NCBI GenBank assembly: GCA_964552675.1
Contig: CAZKHJ010000001.1
Location: 124,001-188,000, forward strand
Length of the DNA stretch: 64,000 bases
Reading direction: 5' to 3'
From: Sulfurimicrobium sp964552675
GTDB lineage: Bacteria; Pseudomonadota; Gammaproteobacteria; Burkholderiales; Sulfuricellaceae
The notes below the pieces were generated by a model. That model was not told the DNA's origin, did no database searches, and saw only the letters and a list, made by a program, of their open reading frames with translations. Of the stretch, positions 43,648 through 51,590 are shown one piece after another. The stretch's first letter is position 1, and each line of letters opens with the position of its first letter. Made by a program: the position numbers and the translations under genes.

Positions 43648-43691
43648 CCTAACCCCTCCCCTGAGAAGGGGAGGGTCGGGGAGGGGTTAGG
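43648..43691. repeat. perfect 14-base inverted repeat between ctpA and moeB
   Basis: CCTAACCCCTCCCC (43648-43661) is exactly complementary to 43678-43691, with an inner loop containing a shorter GGGGAGGG. It starts 1 base after the ctpA stop and ends 16 bases before moeB. The C-rich CCCTAACCCCTCCC phrase resembles REP-like intergenic elements. It has no T-run, so it is more likely a repeat or mRNA-stabilising hairpin than a terminator. Confidence 0.65.
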
Positions 43692-43707
43692 ACGCCAGGA
43701 AACACAC

Positions 43708-44472
43708 ATGGACGACAATCAACTCCTGCGCTACAGCCGCCACATCCTGCTGCCCCAGCTTGGTGTCGAAGGACAGGAAAAATTACTCGCTGCCCATGCC
43801 CTGATCATCGGCGCCGGGGGGCTGGGCTCCCCAGCCGCGCTGTATCTGGCCGCTGCCGGTGTGGGCCGCATCACCATCTGTGACGGCGACAGTGTGGACC
43901 TCACCAATCTGCAGCGCCAGATTGCCCATTTCACCCATTCCCTCGGCAGCAACAAGGCCCTCTCGGCACAGCGCACCCTGGCAGCCATCAATCCCGAAAT
44001 CCGGGTAACGGCAATCCCGCAGCGCATCGAGGGCGAAGAACTGGCGCACCTGGTCTCCCAATCCGATGTCGTGCTGGATGCCTGCGACAACTTCGCCACC
44101 CGCCATGCCGTCAACCGCGCCTGCGTCAGACATCGCAAGCCGCTGGTTTCCGGCGCCGCGATTCGTTTCGATGGCCAGATCACGGTATTCGACCTGCGCC
44201 AGCCGGACAGCCCCTGTTATCACTGCCTGTTTCCGGAAAGCGCCCAGGACGAGGGCGAACGCTGCGCCGTAATGGGCGTGTTCGCGCCGCTGGTAGGCAT
44301 CATTGGCGCGGCGCAGGCGGCAGAAGCGCTCAAGATTCTGGCCAGCATCGGCCAGCCGCTGCTGGGCCGTCTGCAACTGCTCGACGGCCTCTCCATGGAG
44401 TGGCGCCAGATCAGGCTGAAGAAAGACCCCGCCTGCCCGGTATGCGGCCCTGGAAACGCGTCAACCCAGTAG
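43708..44472 (+). CDS. moeB: ThiF/MoeB-type sulfur-carrier adenylyltransferase
   Basis: 254 residues. N-terminal RYSRHILLPQLGVEGQEKL, nucleotide loop GAGGLGSPAALYLAAAGVG, and the D-x2-D of LDACDNFATRHAVN. Zinc pairs CYHC (about 171-174) and CPVC (near the end). It activates the C-terminus of MoaD or ThiS as the acyl-adenylate for sulfur transfer; MoeB and ThiF cannot be told apart from sequence alone. Its 3' end overlaps convergent slmA by 12 bases. Confidence 0.93.
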   Translation: MDDNQLLRYSRHILLPQLGVEGQEKLLAAHALIIGAGGLGSPAALYLAAAGVGRITICDGDSVDLTNLQRQIAHFTHSLGSNKALSAQRTLAAINPEIRVTAIPQRIEGEELAHLVSQSDVVLDACDNFATRHAVNRACVRHRKPLVSGAAIRFDGQITVFDLRQPDSPCYHCLFPESAQDEGERCAVMGVFAPLVGIIGAAQAAEALKILASIGQPLLGRLQLLDGLSMEWRQIRLKKDPACPVCGPGNASTQ

Positions 44473-45036
44473 TATTTTTTTCTGGGTGTCGAGGAATTCC
44501 ATCGGCTCGCGCTTGAAACCGCTCTTGGCAAACTGCTGCCAGCGCCCGACGATAAAGCTCATGATCAGATTGGCATGGGCCGCCGGATCGGCCGTTACGC
44601 CCAGGCCGCCCTGGCTGGCAGCAATGCGCAGGGATTGCTTGATGCTGGCTTCAAGCCGGTCTTGAACCTGGTTGATGCGCGTCTGCAAACGCTCGTTTTC
44701 GTTCACCAGCGCATCGCCGGTCAGCACCCGCGTCATGCCGGGATTTTTCTGCGCAAAACCGAGCAGCAGGGAAAGCATGGCCTCCAGCTGCCGGGCGCCG
44801 TTCTGTTCCTCGCTGGTAACCTTGTTGATGATGCCGAACAGGCTCTGTTCGATGAACTCGATCAGCCCCTCGAACATTTGCGCCTTGCTGGCGAAATGAC
44901 GATAGAGCGCAGCTTCCGACACTTCCAGCCGGGCTGCCAGCGCTGCGGTGGTGATTTTCTCGCCCTGTGGATGCTGCAGCATTTCCGCCAGCACTTGCAG
45001 GATTTGCAGCTTGCGTTCACCCGGTTTGCTTGCCAT
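44461..45036 (-). CDS. slmA: nucleoid occlusion factor SlmA
   Basis: 191 residues, TetR-like. Helix-turn-helix in KITTAALAARLEVSEAALYRHFASKAQMFEGL; the C-terminal part has the SlmA signature AHANLIMSFIVGRWQQFAKSGFKREP. It binds DNA and FtsZ to stop Z-rings over the chromosome. It overlaps the nucleotidase gene by 20 bases and moeB by 12 at the other end. Confidence 0.93.
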   Translation of the reverse strand: MASKPGERKLQILQVLAEMLQHPQGEKITTAALAARLEVSEAALYRHFASKAQMFEGLIEFIEQSLFGIINKVTSEEQNGARQLEAMLSLLLGFAQKNPGMTRVLTGDALVNENERLQTRINQVQDRLEASIKQSLRIAASQGGLGVTADPAAHANLIMSFIVGRWQQFAKSGFKREPMEFLDTQKKILLG

Positions 45037-45700
45037 TCCTAACCTCCTTTTTCAATTTTTGCTGCACCCGCGACAGCTCTCGTACCGAACGCAGGCTTAG
45101 ATCCACGCCAGCCACCCGCTTCGATGCCGAACCAACCAGCACCGTTTTCATGCCCAGGCGTTTCGCGGTTCTGAGGTTGCCCAGCGAATCCTCCACCATC
45201 ACGCAGCGTTGCGGCAACAGGCGCCAGCAACGAAACAGCCGGTAAAAACCCTGCGGGTCTGGTTTGGGGCGATAACCCGCGCCCTCAATGGAAAACACGC
45301 CGGCAAACAGGTCATCGATCCGCAGCAGGCGCAGCACCGCCCCGGCATAGAAAGCAGGTGCATTGGTATAAACGATCTTGTTGCCACGCAAGCGCTGCAA
45401 GGCGCTTCTCAGCCCGCGTTCGCGCAGCACCATGCGTTCCAGGGCCGGAAACTGGTGGGTATGCCAGAGGAAATGGTCGGGATCCGTGCCATGATGCCGC
45501 ATCAACCCCTGCAGGGTCGCTCCGTAGCGCTGCCAGTAGTGATCGCGCAAACGATTCGCCGCCACTTCGTCCAGAGCCAGATGATCCTGCAGGTACCGGG
45601 TCATGGCATGGTTAAGGTGCGGGAAGACATGCGGGGAAGCGTTGTGCAGGGTGTTGTCGAGATCGAACACCCAGGTTGGCTCACGCCTTGAAATCTTCAT
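45017..45700 (-). CDS. HAD-family pyrimidine 5'-nucleotidase
   Basis: 227 residues. HAD motif I WVFDLDNTLHNAS, motif II IVYTNAP, motif III Lys in YRPKPDPQGFY and motif IV MVEDSLGNLRTAK. The DLDNTLH head and cap region match the SDT1/PPM-like pyrimidine 5'-nucleotidases, which dephosphorylate UMP/CMP or modified pyrimidine nucleotides. Its ATG overlaps the argB stop (ATGA); argB-nucleotidase-slmA is a common betaproteobacterial order. Confidence 0.9.
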   Translation of the reverse strand: MKISRREPTWVFDLDNTLHNASPHVFPHLNHAMTRYLQDHLALDEVAANRLRDHYWQRYGATLQGLMRHHGTDPDHFLWHTHQFPALERMVLRERGLRSALQRLRGNKIVYTNAPAFYAGAVLRLLRIDDLFAGVFSIEGAGYRPKPDPQGFYRLFRCWRLLPQRCVMVEDSLGNLRTAKRLGMKTVLVGSASKRVAGVDLSLRSVRELSRVQQKLKKEVRNGKQTG

Positions 45701-46587
45701 GTATTGGAGCGAATCAGCGTCCCCACGCCCTCGTCGGTAAGAATTTCCAGCAGCAGCGCGTGCTCCACCCGTCCGTCGATGATATGGCTGGTCTTGACCC
45801 CATTCTTCACTGCTTCCAGCGCCATGGAAATTTTCGGGATCATGCCACCGGAGATGGTGCCATCCTCGATCAGGCCATCCACCTGGGCAGCAGTCAGGCC
45901 GGTGAGAAGCTTGCCATCCTTGTCCAGCACGCCGGTGGTATTGGTCATCAGAATCAATTTTTCGGCCTTGAGCGTTTCCGCCAGCTTGCCGGCCACCAGA
46001 TCGGCGTTGATGTTGAAGGCCTCGCCCAGGTCACCGACACCAATCGGAGCAATCACCGGGATGAAGTCCTGGGTGTCGAGCAGGGTCACCAGCGCCGGAT
46101 CGATGTGGCTCACCTCGCCCACCAGACCGATGTCGATCAGTTCGTCGCCGTCACCCTTGGATTTGACCAGCAGTTTTTTCGCCCGGATCATGCCGCCATC
46201 GGTGCCGGTCAGACCCACCGCCTTGCCACCGTACTGGTTGATGAGATTGACGATTTCCTTGTTGACCTGGCCGCCCAGCACCATCTCGACGATATCCATG
46301 GTCTCCTCGTCGGTCACGCGCATGCCCTGGATGAACTCGCCCTGCTTGCCCACGCGCTTGAGCAGATCATTGATCTGCGGTCCGCCGCCGTGGACCACTA
46401 CCGGATTGAGGCCGACCAGCTTGAGCAGCACCACATCCTTGGCGAAGCCGTGCTTGAGATGCTCCTCCGTCATGGCATTGCCGCCATACTTGATGACGAT
46501 GGTCTTGTCCTGGAAACGGCGGATATAGGGCAGTGCCTCGGAAAGGATGGCAGCTTTTTCCTTGGCGGAAGCGGGGGAAAGCGACAT
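45697..46587 (-). CDS. argB: acetylglutamate kinase ArgB
   Basis: 296 residues from ATG 46587 (MSLSPASAKEKAAILSEALPYIRRF). Amino-acid kinase fold: KYGGNAMTEEHLKHGFAKDVVLLKLVGLNPVVVHGGGPQIN for the phosphate and substrate loops and GGMIPKISMALEAVKNGV near the C-terminus. It phosphorylates N-acetylglutamate in arginine synthesis. The N-terminal helix present here usually goes with arginine-inhibited hexameric enzymes. First gene of the argB-nucleotidase-slmA unit. Confidence 0.97.
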   Translation of the reverse strand: MSLSPASAKEKAAILSEALPYIRRFQDKTIVIKYGGNAMTEEHLKHGFAKDVVLLKLVGLNPVVVHGGGPQINDLLKRVGKQGEFIQGMRVTDEETMDIVEMVLGGQVNKEIVNLINQYGGKAVGLTGTDGGMIRAKKLLVKSKGDGDELIDIGLVGEVSHIDPALVTLLDTQDFIPVIAPIGVGDLGEAFNINADLVAGKLAETLKAEKLILMTNTTGVLDKDGKLLTGLTAAQVDGLIEDGTISGGMIPKISMALEAVKNGVKTSHIIDGRVEHALLLEILTDEGVGTLIRSNT

Positions 46588-46673
46588 GGGAAGGCCTTTG
46601 TGTAAATGGATCCGGGCGCTATTTTCCCTCACCCGGCCCTATTGCCGCAAGCGCTCCCGGCGAAGTGAGCGCA

Positions 46674-46710
46674 AACAAAAAGCGGCATCCCGCATGACCG
46701 GGATGCCGCT
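46674..46710 (-). terminator. rho-independent terminator of hsp20
   Basis: Perfect 12-base-pair stem AGCGGCATCCCG (46681-46692) with 46699-46710 and a 6-base loop; on the minus strand it is followed by TTTTTG. It starts about 20 bases past the hsp20 stop, so hsp20 is a single-gene unit. Confidence 0.88.
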
Positions 46711-46729
46711 GTTGTGCGATCAGGCAGAA

Positions 46730-47173
46730 TTACTGGATCGACAGCTTCTTGGCGGAACTGGCCGCCTTCTTCGGCAATGCCAGCTCCAGCACGCCATCGG
46801 CGTACTTGGCCTGGGCCTTGGCTTCATCGACATCCTGGGCCAGGGTAAAACTACGTGCCACCTTGCCGTAATAACGCTCGGAACGCAGCACTTTCTCGCC
46901 CTGCTTTTCCTCCTTCTCTTTTTTCACTTCGGCGCTGATCGAAACCTGGTTGCCTTCAATGGTGACATGAATGTCCTCCTTCTTCACACCGGGAATGTCG
47001 GCGTGAACGGTGTAGGCGCCGTCATTTTCTTTCACATCCATCTTGATCTGCATCTGGGGCTGCCCCTCGAAGGCCATCGGGCGCACCAGGAAGCCCTTGA
47101 ACAGATCGTCAATATCACCAAACGGGTCCACGCGGGTCAGGTTGAAGGGATCGTAACGGGTAATACCAGCCAT
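46730..47173 (-). CDS. small heat-shock protein, Hsp20/alpha-crystallin family
   Basis: 147 residues. The alpha-crystallin domain (about 40-140) has ENDGAYTVHADIPGVKKEDIHVTIEGNQVSI and the terminal GVLELALPK; the I-x-I-like tail is reduced to KKLSIQ. It binds unfolding proteins without ATP. AAGGAGAT precedes the ATG. It has its own sigma32-like promoter and terminator, so expression is probably heat- or stress-induced. Confidence 0.95.
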   Translation of the reverse strand: MAGITRYDPFNLTRVDPFGDIDDLFKGFLVRPMAFEGQPQMQIKMDVKENDGAYTVHADIPGVKKEDIHVTIEGNQVSISAEVKKEKEEKQGEKVLRSERYYGKVARSFTLAQDVDEAKAQAKYADGVLELALPKKAASSAKKLSIQ

Positions 47174-47207
47174 GATTCATCTCCTTGATTTAGCGAGTTT
47201 GCGAACA

Positions 47208-47260
47208 GCGGTTTTTGAACCGCATATTGCCAATATAAGGAAAATCACTCTACTTTCAAG
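47208..47260 (-). promoter_or_regulatory. predicted sigma32 (RpoH) promoter of hsp20
   Basis: Minus strand CTTGAAA (47254-47260), 13 bases, then CCTTATAT (47233-47240), matching the RpoH pattern CTTGAAA/CCCCATnT at 7/7 and 6/8. The leader is about 50 bases and carries a perfect 6-base-pair hairpin, GCGGTT-4-AACCGC (47208-47223). I found no strand complementary to the Shine-Dalgarno, so an RNA thermometer is not supported. Confidence 0.72.
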
Positions 47261-47290
47261 GCCCCGGCGAAACGCCTGGGGAAGCACAAC

Positions 47291-48565
47291 TCAGCCTTCG
47301 TATACCACCTGTCCCTCCACCAGGGTGTATTTCACCCGGCCGGCCAGTTCGATATTCTGGAAAGGTGTGTTCTTGCCGCTGCTTTTGAGCGTGCGCGGAG
47401 TGATTTGCCAGAATTCGTCGGGGTTAAAAATGCACAGGTCGGCGCTGAGCCCCGGCGCCAGTTCCCCCTTGTTGCGCGCCAGGATGCGCGCGGGTTCGGT
47501 GGTGATGCGGGCGAGGGCTTGCGGCAGGGGGATGTCCATTTCGCGCGCCCATTTCAGCGTCAGCGGCAGCAGCAGTTCCAGGCCGGTCGCGCCTGGCTCG
47601 GCCTCGGCGAAGGGCAGCAATTTGGCATCGTCGTCCACTGGCGCATGGTCGGAACACATGGCATCAACAGTCCCATCCTTGAGGCCCTCGCGCAGGGCAT
47701 CACGGTCGCGCTGGCTGCGCAGGGGGGGGATGAGGTGGCAATTGGAATCGAAATAGCCGATATCCATTTCACTGAGGTGGGCATGATGCGCGCTGATGTC
47801 GCAGGTCAGCGCCAGGCCGCGGGATTTGGCTTCACGCACCATGTCCACGCCCTCGCGCGTGGACAGCCGGCACAGGTGTACCTTGGCACCGGTTTCCTGC
47901 ATCAGCAGGAGAATGCGCGACAGCGCAATGGTTTCCGCACATGCCGGGATCCCTGCCAGGCCGAGCCGGGCGGCCACTTCACCGTCATGGGCGACGCCAT
48001 CCCTGGCGAGGAAGGAGTCCTGGGGACGCAGCCACACGGTAAAGCCAAAGGTCGAGGCATACTGCATGGCACGCAGCAGGACATTGCTGTCCGTCAGGGG
48101 TGCATCGGCCTGTGAAAAAGCCACACACCCGGCATCGTGAAGTTCGGCCATTTCGGTCAGGCGCTGGCCTTCGAGCTTCTGGGTCAGGGCGCCAAGAGGG
48201 AAAACACGGGCCTGATGCAGGTTTTTGGCACGGTGGCGCAGCATTTCCACCAGCCCCGGCTCGTCCAGCGGCGGGTCGGTGTCGGGCGGACATGCCAGGC
48301 TGGTTACCCCGCCCGCCACCGCAGCCGCCATTTCTGATTCCAGCGTCGCCATGTATTCGAAGCCGGGCTCGCGCAGGCGCGCCGAGAGGTCGATCAGGCC
48401 GGGGCACACTACCAGGCCGCTGGCATCGATCACGCGGTTGGGGTGAAAGCCTTCCGGCGCATCCCCCAGCGCGACTACCTTGCCAGCAGCGATATACATG
48501 TCGCGCTGCGCATCGATATTGTTTTTTGGGTCAATCAGGCGACCGTTCTTGATATGGATTTTCAT
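47291..48565 (-). CDS. pyrX: pseudo-dihydroorotase PyrC' (PyrX), ATCase partner
   Basis: 424 residues, amidohydrolase fold of type I dihydroorotase but missing its metal ligands: the HxH of DxHxHLREPG is S61-A-R63; the later HxED is LRPQD; the H of HxxHxST is Arg (HLCRLST); and TDHAPH is SDHAPV. Such inactive PyrC' proteins in Pseudomonas are structural partners of aspartate carbamoyltransferase. It lies 8 bases after pyrB. An active dihydroorotase must be elsewhere. Confidence 0.93.
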   Translation of the reverse strand: MKIHIKNGRLIDPKNNIDAQRDMYIAAGKVVALGDAPEGFHPNRVIDASGLVVCPGLIDLSARLREPGFEYMATLESEMAAAVAGGVTSLACPPDTDPPLDEPGLVEMLRHRAKNLHQARVFPLGALTQKLEGQRLTEMAELHDAGCVAFSQADAPLTDSNVLLRAMQYASTFGFTVWLRPQDSFLARDGVAHDGEVAARLGLAGIPACAETIALSRILLLMQETGAKVHLCRLSTREGVDMVREAKSRGLALTCDISAHHAHLSEMDIGYFDSNCHLIPPLRSQRDRDALREGLKDGTVDAMCSDHAPVDDDAKLLPFAEAEPGATGLELLLPLTLKWAREMDIPLPQALARITTEPARILARNKGELAPGLSADLCIFNPDEFWQITPRTLKSSGKNTPFQNIELAGRVKYTLVEGQVVYEG

Positions 48566-48573
48566 AACCGTTC

Positions 48574-49533
48574 CTAATTCCCCGCCAGAATGCTCATCAC
48601 CGCCATGCGCACCGCGATACCGAAAGTCACCTGGGGCAGGATCACTGACTGTTTGCCGTCAGCCACGTCGGAGTCGATTTCCACCCCACGGTTCATCGGG
48701 CCGGGATGCATCACAATCGCATCGGGCCGGGCCAGCGCCAGCTTGTCCTGGGTCAGGCCGTAGGACTTGAAGTATTCCTGCGCCGAGGGCAGCAGGGCGC
48801 CACGCATGCGTTCGTTCTGCAGGCGCAGCATGATCACCACGTCGACATCCTTGAGGCCCTGCTTCATGTCGTGATAGACCTGCACCCCCATGCGCTCGAC
48901 CTGGGTCGGCAACAGGGTCTTGGGGGCAATCACCCGCACTTCCGGCACGCCCAGGGTGGTGAGGGCATGAATCTGCGAACGCGCCACGCGCGAATGCAGC
49001 ACGTCACCGACAATGGCTACGCGCAGATTGTGAAACTCTTTCTTGTAATGGCGAATGGTGTACATGTCGAGCAGGCCCTGGGTGGGGTGGGCATGACGAC
49101 CGTCACCGGCATTGATGACGTGAATATGTGGCGCGACGTGGCGCGCGATGAAATGGGCCGCGCCGGACTGGGCATGGCGCACGATGAACATGTCGGCCTG
49201 CATTGCCGCCAGGTTGTCCACCGTGTCCAGCACGGTTTCACCCTTGGATTGCGAGGAAGCGCTGATATTGAGATTGAACACGTCGGCGGAAAGGCGCTTG
49301 GCGGCAATCTCGAAGGTGGTGCGGGTGCGCGTGCTGGGCTCGAAGAACAGGTTGAAGATGGCCTTGCCGCGCAGCAGCGGCACTTTCTTCACATCCCGCT
49401 CCGACACCCCGACAAAGGATTCTGCCGTATCGAGGATATGGCGCAGCATCCCCGCACCCAGACCTTCTATCGATAACAGATGCTGCAGCTCACCGTTGGG
49501 GTTGAGCTGCGGGTTGTTACTCAGAAATGCCAT
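48574..49533 (-). CDS. pyrB: aspartate carbamoyltransferase catalytic chain PyrB
   Basis: 319 residues. Carbamoyl-phosphate motif FFEPSTRTRTTFEIAAKRL, then HPTQGLLDMYTI and MHPGPMNRGVEI near the end. It makes carbamoyl-aspartate in pyrimidine synthesis. The slightly extended N-terminus (MAFLSNNPQLNPNGELQHLLS) is typical of the class that forms dodecamers with PyrC'. No pyrI regulatory subunit is present. Confidence 0.97.
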   Translation of the reverse strand: MAFLSNNPQLNPNGELQHLLSIEGLGAGMLRHILDTAESFVGVSERDVKKVPLLRGKAIFNLFFEPSTRTRTTFEIAAKRLSADVFNLNISASSQSKGETVLDTVDNLAAMQADMFIVRHAQSGAAHFIARHVAPHIHVINAGDGRHAHPTQGLLDMYTIRHYKKEFHNLRVAIVGDVLHSRVARSQIHALTTLGVPEVRVIAPKTLLPTQVERMGVQVYHDMKQGLKDVDVVIMLRLQNERMRGALLPSAQEYFKSYGLTQDKLALARPDAIVMHPGPMNRGVEIDSDVADGKQSVILPQVTFGIAVRMAVMSILAGN

Positions 49534-49545
49534 GGGCGTGCTCCG

Positions 49546-50052
49546 TCAAGTTTTCTCATGCAGGCTGAGGCTCAGCTCCCCCCGCCCGTCGCGGTTGAGC
49601 TGGATGTTCTGGTGCGCTTCCAGCGTCATGGCGGCGCCCGTGACCTGGGGGGCAATCGGCAATTCGCGTCCGCCACGGTCAACCAGCACCGCCAGGGTAA
49701 TGCTGGCCGGGCGGCCATAGTCGAACAGCTCGTTCATCGCAGCGCGCACGCTACGTCCGGTGTAAAGCACATCGTCCACCAGGATGATGTCGCGCCCTTC
49801 CACCTCGAAAGGGATGTCAGAAGGTTCGATATTGGGATGCAGCCCCGCCTGGCCGAAATCGTCGCGGTAAAAGGAAACGTCCAGTGTTCCCATGGGCATG
49901 CCCTGGCCCAGCAGGGGGTGAAGTTTTTCCGCCAGCCAGGCGCCACCGGTATGGATTCCCACCAGCGCACTGCGTTCGGTCACATAGGGCTTGAGCCGTT
50001 GCGCCATCTCCCGGACCAGCGCCCCGGCATCAGGTAGTTGCATGTTTTTCAT
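49546..50052 (-). CDS. pyrR: PyrR, bifunctional pyr regulator / uracil phosphoribosyltransferase
   Basis: 168 residues. PRPP-binding loop IILVDDVLYTGRSVRAAM and GIHTGGAWLAEKL. In Bacillus PyrR binds RNA to attenuate pyr genes; in Proteobacteria the family mostly counts as a uracil phosphoribosyltransferase. The 12-base gap to pyrB has no room for an attenuator. The start overlaps ruvX by 23 bases. Confidence 0.95.
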   Translation of the reverse strand: MKNMQLPDAGALVREMAQRLKPYVTERSALVGIHTGGAWLAEKLHPLLGQGMPMGTLDVSFYRDDFGQAGLHPNIEPSDIPFEVEGRDIILVDDVLYTGRSVRAAMNELFDYGRPASITLAVLVDRGGRELPIAPQVTGAAMTLEAHQNIQLNRDGRGELSLSLHEKT

Positions 50053-50473
50053 CCAGATAAGTTTGCAATATCAGTTGTGCGGCGACCTGATCCAGCATCG
50101 CCTTCTGCCTGCGACCGCCAATTCCCATCTCGCGCAATCCCTGGCTGGCCGCCGCTGAAGTCAGGCGTTCATCCACCAGCGCGACCGGCAGGTTGAAACG
50201 GCCCTCCAGCTGGCGGGAGAATTTGCGGCAACGCAGCGTCATTTCATGTTCCGTGCCGTCAAGGTGGCGCGGCAAGCCCACGACCAGGACGCCAGGCTGC
50301 CATTCCGCAATCAGCGCAGCAATGGCGCCAAATTTCTGATCGTTGCTCTCGCCATGTATGGATTCCAGCGGATGGGCCACGCCGATGCTTATATCGCCCA
50401 CTGCCACACCGATGCGTTTGAGGCCGAAATCGAAGGCAAGCACGGTTGTCAGGTGAGGGGTTGGAGTCACCAT
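50030..50473 (-). CDS. ruvX: Holliday-junction resolvase-like RuvX/YqgF
   Basis: 147 residues from ATG 50473 (a GTG directly before it is possible). RNase H-like core LAFDFGLKRIGVAVGD, VVGLPRHLDGTEHEMTLRCRKF and VALVDERLTSAAA. The family processes pre-16S rRNA and is essential in many bacteria. Its first residues (MVTPTPHLTT) read through a low-complexity stretch, so the true start could be the GTG at VLAFDFG. Confidence 0.93.
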   Translation of the reverse strand: MVTPTPHLTTVLAFDFGLKRIGVAVGDISIGVAHPLESIHGESNDQKFGAIAALIAEWQPGVLVVGLPRHLDGTEHEMTLRCRKFSRQLEGRFNLPVALVDERLTSAAASQGLREMGIGGRRQKAMLDQVAAQLILQTYLDEKHATT

Positions 50474-50500
50474 CACCCCCCTCGCCCACCCCTCACGCCC

Positions 50501-51061
50501 TCACGCATGCCCCGCTTCCTCGGCCAGGCTGATGAGATCCACACCCAGCATTTCCATTGCCGCAGCCAGGCGTGTTTCCTCCGGCTCGTCGAAAATGAGG
50601 CCGGGTGTCGCCGGCACCGTCAACCAGGCATTCTGGGCCAGTTCGTGTTCCAGCTGGCCCGCCTCCCAGCCGGCATAACCCAGCGAAATAAACAGTTTTG
50701 CCGGGCCCTCGCCGCGCCCGACCGCTTCGAGAATATCCTTTGAAGTGGTCAGTGCAATGTCATCCGCCACTTTCAGGCTCGACTGCCAGTCGCCCGCAGG
50801 CTGATGCAGCACAAACCCCCGGTCCATCTGCACCGGCCCGCCATAGTGGATCGGCAGCGCTGCCAGCGCCGGATCTTCGAGCGGAATCCTGACCTGCTCG
50901 AACAGCGCCTGGAAATCCAGCTCGATGCGCCGGTTGATCACGATACCCAGGGCGCCCTGCTCGTTGTGCTCGCAGATATAGGTCAGCGTCTTGGCGAAAT
51001 ACGGATCCGCCATCGCTGGCATGGCAATGAGAAAATGGTGGGTGAGATCAACGCTTTTCAT
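50501..51061 (-). CDS. yqgE: YqgE/AlgH family protein
   Basis: 186 residues. Typical head DLTHHFLIAMPAMADPYFAKTLTYICEHNEQGALGIVINR and the core IHYGGPVQMDRGFVLH and LFISLGYAGWEAGQLEHEL. Its biochemical role is unsettled; AlgH affects alginate control in Pseudomonas. The order yqgE-ruvX-pyrR-pyrB-pyrC' is the same as in Pseudomonas, suggesting one operon starting here. Confidence 0.95.
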   Translation of the reverse strand: MKSVDLTHHFLIAMPAMADPYFAKTLTYICEHNEQGALGIVINRRIELDFQALFEQVRIPLEDPALAALPIHYGGPVQMDRGFVLHQPAGDWQSSLKVADDIALTTSKDILEAVGRGEGPAKLFISLGYAGWEAGQLEHELAQNAWLTVPATPGLIFDEPEETRLAAAMEMLGVDLISLAEEAGHA

Positions 51062-51158
51062 GGCTATTATTATGGCACACCACGAATGGATTGCTCATGC
51101 TACTGAGGCATCTTAAGCACCCTGAACGAGTCCGCCACAAGCCGAGCTTTCTTCCTCT

Positions 51159-51488
51159 TCAAACGCTTGACGACTCCTCCCACAGGGCACGCCCAAACGC
51201 TTTCCATGCCGGCCCGCCGTGGGACAACACCCCCTCTCCAGCGCTTTTCTCCATCACCCTCAGCATCAGCGCAGCCAGACCAAACAATTCAGTTTTGGCA
51301 CGCAGCCTGTAATCCCCGGCATGGCTTGCCGACTCCAATATTTCCCCGGCGCCATGAGATAATGCTTCACGTGCCAAGACCCTGACCTGGGCATCGTCCG
51401 ACCAATCGATGTCAAGCGCCATGCCAAGGCGCTCGATTTCTTTTTCCAGCAGCGCGGTTTCCTCGCTATAGGGTTCAAAGCCCGCCAT
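51159..51488 (-). CDS. small conserved-looking protein of unknown function
   Basis: About 109 residues from ATG 51488, chosen because GGGGGTGGG lies just upstream and the protein then starts MAGFEPYSEETALLE; a longer frame reaches 51536. It is soluble, mostly helical and acidic at the N-terminus. Codon pattern looks coding: no plausible longer gene competes, and fbp upstream ends in a terminator. I do not recognise the family. The 97 bases downstream (to yqgE) hold nothing clear. Confidence 0.6.
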   Translation of the reverse strand: MAGFEPYSEETALLEKEIERLGMALDIDWSDDAQVRVLAREALSHGAGEILESASHAGDYRLRAKTELFGLAALMLRVMEKSAGEGVLSHGGPAWKAFGRALWEESSSV

Positions 51489-51539
51489 ACCCACCCCCAT
51501 GAAAGTTTTCCGGCACCATCCGGCTACCAGCAGCATAAA

Positions 51540-51572
51540 ACAAAAAGGCCCACATTACTGCGGGCCTTTTAA
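51540..51572 (-). terminator. rho-independent terminator of fbp
   Basis: AAAAGGCCC pairs with GGGCCTTTT (10-base loop) and both sides are A/T-rich; on the minus strand the tail reads GGGCCTTTTTGTTTT. It ends fbp transcription 19 bases past its stop codon and could also work on the other strand. Confidence 0.85.
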
Positions 51573-51590
51573 TTGATTTGTAACCAGCGG

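Noticed and set aside
47174..47223. RNA thermometer in the hsp20 leader.
   Set aside because: The visible hairpin does not cover the Shine-Dalgarno and no UUUU or other complementary strand to AAGGAG was found nearby.
47291..48565. pyrC' as a pseudogene.
   Set aside because: The frame is complete and the inactive state is known for this class, with a structural role beside PyrB.
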